Assembly: GCA_903910495.1 (NCBI GenBank)
Contig: CAIVZW010000161.1
Span: 1 to 7,787, forward strand
Origin: an uncultured beta proteobacterium
GTDB taxonomy: Bacteria; Pseudomonadota; Gammaproteobacteria; Burkholderiales; Rhodocyclaceae
Direction: 5' to 3'
Length of the DNA stretch: 7,787 nucleotides
The notes beneath the pieces are model-generated. The model did no database searches and had not been told where the DNA came from. It saw nothing but the letters and a program-made list of their open reading frames with translations. The translations under genes were made by a program, and so were the position numbers. Of the stretch, positions 1 to 5,215 are shown piece by piece. The number at the start of each line of letters is the position of its first letter. Positions within the stretch are counted from its first letter, which is position 1.

Positions 1-1150
1 CAATGGGGTCTCGACGGCAATCCAGACCTATAGGCAGGCCTTGCGGGCGCATGGTGTCGAAGTCAGCCTGGTGGCCCCCGACTATGGACTGCCCTGCGCC
101 GAATCGTGGATTGCCCGCGTTCCTTCGCGATCGGTTCCGGGTGACCCGGAAGATCGCCTAGTACGCTGGGGGAACATGCATGATGCCGTTGAACATGCGG
201 TTGAGCAGGGCTGTGACCTGATTCATGTGCAGACGCCGTTTGTTGCCCACTACGCCGGATGCAGTGCCGCCCGCCGCAATGGATTGCCGGTGATTGCGAC
301 TTACCATACGCTGTTCGAGGAATACCTGAAACACTACGCGCCGCTGATTCCGGCGGCCTGGCTGCGCGGACTGGCGCGCCTCTTTTCACGCCGGCAGTGC
401 AACACGCTCGATGCCGTCATCGTGCCGTCAAAGGCGATTCACGAACGGCTTTGCGGATACGGCGTGACCTCGCCAATGCATGTGCTGCCCACGGGCATCC
501 CGATACAGACTGCGGTCAATTGCGGTCGATCGACGTTCCGCCTGCGCTTTGGCATCGACGAATCGCGTCCGGTCGCGCTTTTTGTCGGCCGCGTAGCGCA
601 CGAAAAGAATATCGGTTTCCTGCTTGACGCGGTCGATCTGGCGCGCGAGGCGGTGCCGGGCATTCTGCTCCTGATCGCCGGAGAGGGGCCGGCGCTGCAC
701 CAACTTCGCCAGTCCGTCGTTGATCGGGGATTGCACGACAGCGTCCAGTTCATCGGCTATCTCGATCGCCGGACGGAGCTTCCTGATTGTTATGCGGCGG
801 CAGACGTATTCGCCTTTGCGTCACGGACCGAAACCCAGGGGCTGGTCCTGCTCGAAGCGATGGCGGCCGGTCTGCCGGTGGTGGCACTGGCCGAAATGGG
901 AACGGTCGATATTCTCGGCGCGGAACGCGGAGCGATAATTCCGGATGATAATCCCTGTGCCTTTTCGCTGGCGCTTGGCCGGGTTCTGCTTGATGCGGAC
1001 TTGCGCAGTCGTCTGGCCGCGGACGGCCGCCTCTACGCCAGCGAGTGGTCGGATGACCTGCTCGCCGGAAGGATGGCTGAACTTTACCGGCAGATCGTCG
1101 GCAAGCATACCAGCCAGTGTATGGCCGATTTCAATCTGTTGCCCCTCTGA
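1..1150 (+). CDS. GT4-family glycosyltransferase, diacylglycerol glucosyltransferase-like (5' end missing)
   Basis: This is the 3' part of a GT-B fold, retaining glycosyltransferase that moves a sugar from a nucleotide-sugar donor. The reading frame is open from base 2 and begins inside the N-terminal motif NGVSTAIQTYRQAL, so the start lies outside the window and the TTG at 41 is internal. About 382 residues are visible. Acceptor-side motifs are HVQTPF, TYHTLFEEYLKHY and VPSKAIHERL followed by PTGI. The donor domain has FVGRVAHEKNI (Arg at 590-592 and Lys at 605-607, expected to hold the donor phosphates), AGEGPAL, and the hallmark EX7E pair at 830-832 and 854-856 in TETQGLVLLEAM. The HT-FEEY-HY and PSK patterns resemble 1,2-diacylglycerol 3-glucosyltransferase-like GT4 enzymes, which glycosylate membrane diacylglycerol. 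That substrate is inferred from family resemblance and from the dgkA neighbour. A polysaccharide or other lipid acceptor is possible. No transmembrane segment is evident, and such enzymes are usually peripheral on the inner membrane. Confidence 0.88.
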   Translation, partial: NGVSTAIQTYRQALRAHGVEVSLVAPDYGLPCAESWIARVPSRSVPGDPEDRLVRWGNMHDAVEHAVEQGCDLIHVQTPFVAHYAGCSAARRNGLPVIATYHTLFEEYLKHYAPLIPAAWLRGLARLFSRRQCNTLDAVIVPSKAIHERLCGYGVTSPMHVLPTGIPIQTAVNCGRSTFRLRFGIDESRPVALFVGRVAHEKNIGFLLDAVDLAREAVPGILLLIAGEGPALHQLRQSVVDRGLHDSVQFIGYLDRRTELPDCYAAADVFAFASRTETQGLVLLEAMAAGLPVVALAEMGTVDILGAERGAIIPDDNPCAFSLALGRVLLDADLRSRLAADGRLYASEWSDDLLAGRMAELYRQIVGKHTSQCMADFNLLPL

Positions 1151-1174
1151 GTTCAATGAATAAGCATGAATTAA

Positions 1175-1194
1175 AGCCGGTATACTTGCCGGCT
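1175..1194. repeat. Inverted repeat upstream of dgkA
   Basis: A perfect 6-base inverted repeat, AGCCGG (1175-1180) and CCGGCT (1189-1194), flanks an 8-base spacer that contains TATACT, a good -10-like hexamer. I find no matching -35 at 16-18 bases. The repeat lies in the 68-base stretch between the glycosyltransferase stop and the preferred dgkA start. It could be an mRNA hairpin just ahead of the ribosome-binding site, a small operator, or chance. No T-run follows, so it is not a typical intrinsic terminator. Confidence 0.3.
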
Positions 1195-1206
1195 CCTGTT
1201 TCTGGC

Positions 1207-1212
1207 AAGGAG
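1207..1212 (+). promoter_or_regulatory. Ribosome-binding site that decides the dgkA start
   Basis: AAGGAG lies 6 bases ahead of GTG at 1219-1221, which is ideal Shine-Dalgarno spacing. The in-frame alternatives, GTG at 1117 and ATG at 1156, have no comparable purine-rich sequence in front of them. This site is the main reason for choosing the shorter dgkA. Confidence 0.75.
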
Positions 1213-1218
1213 AAGCCT

Positions 1219-1593
1219 GTGCTTGAGGAAAGCCCTTTCAAAGGGAAAACCGGTTTGCAACGCGTATGGAATGCCTTGCATTATTCGCTGGCTGGCTTGC
1301 GGGCGGCTTTCAAGTGCGAAGATGCCTTTCGTCAGGAGGCGCTGCTCGCCGCACTACTGATACCCGCAAGTTTTTTTCTGCCGGTGGGCGGACTCGGGCG
1401 TGCGCTGATGATTGCCAGCGTCCTGCTGGTGCTGATCGTTGAATTGCTCAACTCGGCGATTGAAGCCACCGTGGATCGGGTTTCACTGGATCGGCACCAT
1501 CTTTCCAAACGCGCCAAGGACATTGGCAGCGCCGCTGTGCTGCTGACCCTGTTCAACGTGGTTCTGGTTTGGGCTTGCGTATTGCTCGGATGA
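1219..1593 (+). CDS. dgkA: Diacylglycerol kinase DgkA
   Basis: This is a small trimeric inner-membrane enzyme that phosphorylates diacylglycerol with ATP to phosphatidate, recycling diacylglycerol released during envelope synthesis. From the GTG at 1219 it is 124 residues, against about 122 in E. coli. Every key residue lies at a constant offset from the E. coli numbering: E34 and E40 in CEDAFRQE, then E75, N78, E82 and D86 in VELLNSAIEATVDR, then K100 and D101 in SKRAKDIG. An amphipathic N-terminal surface helix (about 11-32) precedes three hydrophobic segments (about 41-57, 60-80 and 102-123). An in-frame ATG at 1156 would add 21 residues, and a GTG at 1117 would add 34 and overlap the upstream gene. 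Both extensions are unlike the family and lack a good ribosome-binding site. It lies 68 bases after the glycosyltransferase on the same strand, so co-transcription is plausible. It converges on the cyclase gene. Confidence 0.94.
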   Translation: MLEESPFKGKTGLQRVWNALHYSLAGLRAAFKCEDAFRQEALLAALLIPASFFLPVGGLGRALMIASVLLVLIVELLNSAIEATVDRVSLDRHHLSKRAKDIGSAAVLLTLFNVVLVWACVLLG

Positions 1594-1620
1594 ACCGGAT
1601 CGATTTCGGGATTCGCCGAG
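1585..1620. terminator. Weak candidate hairpin between convergent genes
   Basis: CTCGG (1585-1589) and CCGAG (1616-1620) are complementary. Inside them GAACC and GGGATTC can pair with a bulge. The element spans the dgkA stop codon and most of the 28-base gap before the oppositely oriented cyclase stop, where a bidirectional terminator would be expected. No T-run follows on either strand and the stem is imperfect, so this may be chance. Confidence 0.2.
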
Positions 1621-1621
1621 T

Positions 1622-3250
1622 CTAGAGGCAACTGCCCGGTCTGGTGGCCTTTTCCACCCGGTTACGCCCCAGGCGCTTGGCTTCAAGCAGTGCATTGTCG
1701 GCGGCTTCGGTCAGACTCTGAGCCGTGTCGAAATCCGGATAGGACGCGATTCCGGCACTGAAGGTGGCGAACAGTGTGCCTTTCGGATGAGCGTGGGGCA
1801 GGGACGAGAAGTCCTGCCGGATACTGTCGATGACCAGTCTGGCCTTTTCCGGACTGACATCCGGCAGCGCGATCAGAAACTCCTCGCCACCGTAACGACC
1901 GATCATGTCCGATGCGCGAAGGCGTCCCTTGAGCAGCCAGGCCAGGCCACGAATGACCTGATCGCCGACCGGATGCCCATAGGTGTCGTTGACCGACTTG
2001 AAAAGATCAATGTCGATCATGACCACCGTCAGTGCTTTTTGTGCGGTCATCTTTCCGGCCATGATCTTCAACTGGGATTTTGCGGCGGTGTGATTGAGCA
2101 GGGCGGTCAGGCCATCGATCTGTGTCGAGCGCTGGGTTTCGCGGAAACGCTCGATTTTCGTTTTGACCACCGCCGCCAGAAGTACCGGGTTGAAGGGCTT
2201 GATCAGGAACTGGTCGCCACCCAGGCGCAAGGCCTCAACCTGCATGCCGACATCGGATTCGCCTGACAGATAGACGATGGGCAAGGAGGTATAGGCCGAC
2301 ATCTGGCGCAGCACGCGCGTAGCCTCGACACCATTGAAGCGCGGCATGTACATGTCCATCAGGATCAGGTCGGGACGATAGGATTCAATCACATCGAGCA
2401 GTGCTCCGGGGTCACGGATGGCATGGCTGTCGATGCCGTGTGCTGAAAGCGTGCGCTGGATCAGTGTTACGGCCACCCGCGAGTCTTCAACGACGAGTAC
2501 GCGAAACTTCTCCGGTTCGTAGTGCTGAACGAGGTCAAGGACGCAATTGAGTACCCGCGAGGAGCCCTCCTCCTGGGGAATCGTTTCATCAATACCCGAG
2601 CGCATCAGGGTGACAATGGTATCAATGGCCGGAAGCGCGCCCAGATAAATCAACTGGCTGGCCATGCAATGCTTGCGGATACGGGCAATATAAGCGAGTT
2701 CTTCGGCGTTCGATGATCTGGCGGGGGCAGGGATGAACAGAACCGCCAGAGGCACATCGCCTGTGGGTTGTTGTCCGCCCCACTGCGTTTCACGTATTTG
2801 AAACCCGAAAAAATCGAGCTGCTTCCTGAGTGCTTCAGCCATTTCATGCATTTCGGACGCAACGACAAGCCATACCGAGCGCGGCTTGATCCATTCGGCG
2901 TCCACGGTCTCTGCCGCATGATCGTCGGCACGGCGTTCGGCAACCGGCGGGCGCGAAGCGGTTACTGCATCGAGCAGGGTATTGAGCTGGTCCTGCAAGA
3001 CCTTGATGTCCTGCGCGCCGATCGGATGCGAAGCGGGTGTGCCGAGGCGGGTCAGCGCCAGATTCTCCAGTCCTTCGCAGATGCGCACCAAGCCGGGCAG
3101 ACGCATCCGGTTGAAGTACTCGGCCAGACTGTTGACCGCTACCGTGAATTCAATGAAATGCTCGAATGTCCCGTAGGAGACATAGTGTTCCCAGCGCGTT
3201 CGCAGCACGTAGATGCGATCATTGATAACGGAAGGGAGAGGCTGAACCAT
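1622..3250 (-). CDS. Receiver-GGDEF diguanylate cyclase with degenerate Hpt-like and receiver domains
   Basis: This is a predicted cytoplasmic response regulator of 542 residues that makes c-di-GMP from two GTP. Residues about 20-98 look like an Hpt four-helix module (VNSLAEYFNRMRLPGL, then CEGLENLAL), but Asn40 falls where the phosphorylated His of HxLKG is expected. Residues about 124-242 resemble a receiver fold without an acceptor Asp: VLFIPAP replaces the usual D-x-x-MP strand. Residues about 249-366 form an intact receiver with acidic pair E255/D256, acceptor D299 in LILMDMYMP, S329 and K351. The cyclase domain runs from DGLTALLNH (379-387) to about 536. It has metal-site residues in MIDIDLFKSVND, the signature GGEEF (454-458), and an inhibitory I-site RxxD (RASD, 445-448) exactly five residues upstream. 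The active site and product inhibition therefore look intact. There are no transmembrane segments. The ATG at 3248-3250 is the only sensible start, though its Shine-Dalgarno sequence is weak. It follows lpd by about 170 bases and probably has its own promoter. The cognate kinase is not in view. Confidence 0.92.
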   Translation of the reverse strand: MVQPLPSVINDRIYVLRTRWEHYVSYGTFEHFIEFTVAVNSLAEYFNRMRLPGLVRICEGLENLALTRLGTPASHPIGAQDIKVLQDQLNTLLDAVTASRPPVAERRADDHAAETVDAEWIKPRSVWLVVASEMHEMAEALRKQLDFFGFQIRETQWGGQQPTGDVPLAVLFIPAPARSSNAEELAYIARIRKHCMASQLIYLGALPAIDTIVTLMRSGIDETIPQEEGSSRVLNCVLDLVQHYEPEKFRVLVVEDSRVAVTLIQRTLSAHGIDSHAIRDPGALLDVIESYRPDLILMDMYMPRFNGVEATRVLRQMSAYTSLPIVYLSGESDVGMQVEALRLGGDQFLIKPFNPVLLAAVVKTKIERFRETQRSTQIDGLTALLNHTAAKSQLKIMAGKMTAQKALTVVMIDIDLFKSVNDTYGHPVGDQVIRGLAWLLKGRLRASDMIGRYGGEEFLIALPDVSPEKARLVIDSIRQDFSSLPHAHPKGTLFATFSAGIASYPDFDTAQSLTEAADNALLEAKRLGRNRVEKATRPGSCL

Positions 3251-3294
3251 GATTGGGTATCAATAAGCGATCTGGCATTATCAAGGAGGCAGCG

Positions 3295-3322
3295 ATATTA
3301 GACAATGCTCCATTTAAGGCAA
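3295..3322 (-). promoter_or_regulatory. Candidate sigma-70 promoter for the diguanylate cyclase gene
   Basis: Reading the minus strand, TTGCCT (3322-3317) is followed after 16 bases by TAATAT (3300-3295). Each hexamer matches four of six consensus positions. Transcription would begin near 3288 and leave a leader of about 38 bases before the ATG at 3250. The leader has no clear Shine-Dalgarno sequence. The -35 overlaps an imperfect inverted repeat (3314-3336). This was found by eye and is only a candidate. Confidence 0.35.
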
Positions 3323-3336
3323 AGGGGCAAGCCTAA
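3314..3336. repeat. Imperfect inverted repeat over the candidate -35
   Basis: TTAAGGC (3314-3320) and GCCTAA (3331-3336) are inverted copies apart from one extra A, separated by 10 bases. They overlap the candidate -35 hexamer of the cyclase gene. Such a dyad could be an operator for a dimeric regulator, but I cannot match it to a known binding site and chance is a real possibility. Confidence 0.25.
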
Positions 3337-3372
3337 GCTTACTATCTCCTCCCCGGTAGCCGTCTGATCATG

Positions 3373-3409
3373 CCAACGCCCCCACAGGCAAGGCCGGTCG
3401 GGGTGTTGG
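3373..3409 (-). terminator. Stem-loop after lpd, possible operon-end hairpin
   Basis: CCAACGCCCCC (3373-3383) can pair with GGGGTGTTGG (3400-3409) to give about nine or ten base pairs with one mismatch and a loop of about 16 bases. It begins about 12 bases past the lpd stop, as a terminator or mRNA-stabilising hairpin at the end of the operon would. On the minus strand it is not followed by a U-tract, so it is not a textbook intrinsic terminator and some read-through towards the cyclase gene is possible. Confidence 0.4.
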
Positions 3410-3420
3410 GCCGCGTCCCC

Positions 3421-5202
3421 TTATTTTTTCTTTGCTGGCGGGAGGTCGGTGCAACTGCCGTGAGCGACTTCCGCCGCCATGCCAACGGTTTCGCCGAGCG
3501 TCGGGTGCGGGTGGATGGTCTTGCCGATATCGACGGCATCGCAGCCCATTTCGATGGCCAGACAGATTTCGCCAATCATGTCGCCGGCGGACGGGCCGAC
3601 AATGGCGCCGCCAATGACGCGGTGCGTTGCCGCGTCAAAGATCAGCTTGGTGAAACCGTACTCGGCGCCGTTGGCGATGGCACGTCCTGAAGCCGCCCAG
3701 GGAAATTTGGCGGTTTCGACCCGGCGCCCCTCTTTTTTGGCCTGCTCCTCGGTGGTGCCCACCCACGCCACTTCAGGATGGGTGTAGGCCACGCCGGGGA
3801 TAACTCGGGCGTCGAAAGCAGATTTGTGTCCGGCAGCAACTTCGGCGGCGACGTGGGCCTCGTGCACGGCCTTGTGCGCCAGCATCGGGTTGCCGACGAT
3901 GTCGCCGATGGCAAAGATGTGCGGCACATTGGTCCGCATCTGGGCGTCGACAGTGATGAAGCCGCGCTCGCTGACCGCGACGCCGGACTTCTCGGCGGCA
4001 ATTTTCCTGCCGTTCGGCGCGCGGCCTGCGGCCTGCAGGATCATGTCGTAGCGTATGGCGTCAGCTGAGGGGGCGTTGTCGCCCTCGAATTTGACCCACA
4101 GGCCGTCACCCCTGGCGTCTACCGCGACCGTTCTGGTTTTCAGCATGACCTTGTCAAAGCGCTGCAGGTTCTGTTTTTCCCAGACCTTGACGGCATCGCG
4201 ATCGGGGCCCTGCATCAGGGCGTCGAGCATTTCCACGACATCGACGCGGGCGCCGAGGGTGGAATAGACCGTCGCCATTTCCAGGCCGATGATGCCGCCG
4301 CCGATGACCAGCAGCTTCTTTGGTACAAAGCGCAGTTCGAGGGCTCCGGTCGAGTCGACGATACGCGGATCGCGCGGGATGAAGGGCAGATGCATCGCCG
4401 CCGAGCCGGCGGCGATGATGCACTTCTGGAAGTGGATCACTTTCCTGACACCGGTCTTGTCCTGGGCGGCACCGTCGGTCAGTTCGACCTCGACGTGATT
4501 GGCGTCGAGGAAACTGCCGTAACCGCGCACGATGTCGACTTTGCGTCCCTTGGCCATGGCAACGAGACCGCTGGTCAGTTTGCCGACGACCTTGTCCTTG
4601 TGTGCGCGTAACTTGTCGAGGTCGATCTGCGGCGCGGCATAGGTAACGCCACAATCAGCCAGGTGCGCTGTTTCGTCGATGACGGTGGTGACGTGCAGCA
4701 GGGCTTTGGACGGAATGCAGCCGACGTTCAGGCACACGCCGCCAAGCGTGGCGTAGCGCTCGACAATTAGCGTCTTCATGCCGAGGTCAGCCGAGCGGAA
4801 AGCTGCCGAGTAACCGCCAGGGCCGGCCCCGAGGACGAGCATTTCGCATTCGAAGTCGGCTGTGCCGGAAAAGCGTGCTGTTGCGGGCGCGGATACGGCA
4901 GGTGGCACGGCAACTGCTGCCGGAATGGGGGCTGCCGGTTCGCCGCTAATGGAAGCGGCGTCCATCGCCTCAATCAACGCGACAACCGTACCTTCGGAAA
5001 CCCGGTCTCCGACCTTGACCCTGAGTTCCTTGAGCACACCTCCGGCCGGACTGGGGATGTCGATCGTCGCCTTGTCGGATTCGAGCGTCACGAGGGCGTC
5101 CTCGGCCTTGATGGGGTCACCCGGCCTGACACACAACTCGATAACCGGAACGTCCTTGAAGTCGCCGATATCCGGGACCTTTACTTCGATCATCTGACTC
5201 AT
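3421..5202 (-). CDS. lpdA: Dihydrolipoyl dehydrogenase (E3) with N-terminal lipoyl domain
   Basis: This is the flavoprotein subunit of the pyruvate dehydrogenase complex. It reoxidises dihydrolipoyl groups and passes the electrons through FAD to NAD+. The protein is 593 residues. A lipoyl domain (1-80) carries the modified lysine K44 in ESDKATID. An Ala/Pro-rich linker (about 81-112) leads to the E3 core. Core motifs are FAD site GAGPGG (125-130), redox disulfide C157-C162 in GGVCLNVGCIPSK, NAD site GGGIIGLE (301-308), second FAD motif AIGD (431-434), and the C-terminal catalytic pair H566/E571 in HPHPTLGE. The core matches the usual 470-480 residues, and the lipoyl domain accounts for the extra length. 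E3 with a fused lipoyl domain is known from other beta- and gamma-proteobacterial PDH operons. ATG at 5202 is chosen because it aligns with the start of AceF and has GGGAG six bases upstream. The frame stays open to 5292, but that extension overlaps aceF. It is the last gene of the operon. Confidence 0.97.
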   Translation of the reverse strand: MSQMIEVKVPDIGDFKDVPVIELCVRPGDPIKAEDALVTLESDKATIDIPSPAGGVLKELRVKVGDRVSEGTVVALIEAMDAASISGEPAAPIPAAVAVPPAVSAPATARFSGTADFECEMLVLGAGPGGYSAAFRSADLGMKTLIVERYATLGGVCLNVGCIPSKALLHVTTVIDETAHLADCGVTYAAPQIDLDKLRAHKDKVVGKLTSGLVAMAKGRKVDIVRGYGSFLDANHVEVELTDGAAQDKTGVRKVIHFQKCIIAAGSAAMHLPFIPRDPRIVDSTGALELRFVPKKLLVIGGGIIGLEMATVYSTLGARVDVVEMLDALMQGPDRDAVKVWEKQNLQRFDKVMLKTRTVAVDARGDGLWVKFEGDNAPSADAIRYDMILQAAGRAPNGRKIAAEKSGVAVSERGFITVDAQMRTNVPHIFAIGDIVGNPMLAHKAVHEAHVAAEVAAGHKSAFDARVIPGVAYTHPEVAWVGTTEEQAKKEGRRVETAKFPWAASGRAIANGAEYGFTKLIFDAATHRVIGGAIVGPSAGDMIGEICLAIEMGCDAVDIGKTIHPHPTLGETVGMAAEVAHGSCTDLPPAKKK

Positions 5203-5207
5203 CCGTG

Positions 5208-5213
5208 TCTCCC
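5208..5213 (-). promoter_or_regulatory. Ribosome-binding site that decides the lpd start
   Basis: On the minus strand GGGAGA sits five bases before the ATG at 5202, inside the 13-base gap after the aceF stop. It excludes the longer start at 5292, which would lie within aceF. Confidence 0.7.
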
Positions 5214-5215
5214 GA

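Noticed and set aside
41..43. TTG as the true start of the glycosyltransferase
   Set aside because: The frame continues upstream to base 2 and encodes the conserved NGVSTAIQTYRQA motif, so the gene begins outside the window.
1370..1377. Run of T residues inside dgkA as a slippage or frameshift site
   Set aside because: The frame is intact across it (encoding SFFLP), the protein is full length, and no alternative product is indicated.
1787..2266. Open frame of 159 codons on the + strand opposite the GGEEF and receiver region
   Set aside because: It is a shadow of the cyclase coding sequence with no independent support.
2768..3301. Open frame of 177 codons on the + strand opposite the 5' end of the cyclase gene
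   Set aside because: It lies antisense to a gene with clear domains, has no ribosome-binding site I could see, and has no recognisable motif.
3290..3360. Small minus-strand leader peptide after the GGGGAGGAG near 3350
   Set aside because: The only nearby start is a TTG about 18 bases away giving 10 codons. The spacing is wrong for a ribosome-binding site and the peptide shows no attenuator-like features.
3421..3433. T-rich run after the 3373-3409 stem-loop as a + strand intrinsic terminator
   Set aside because: The T-run encodes the Lys-Lys-Lys end of Lpd on the other strand, it begins about 11 bases after the stem, and no + strand gene ends here.
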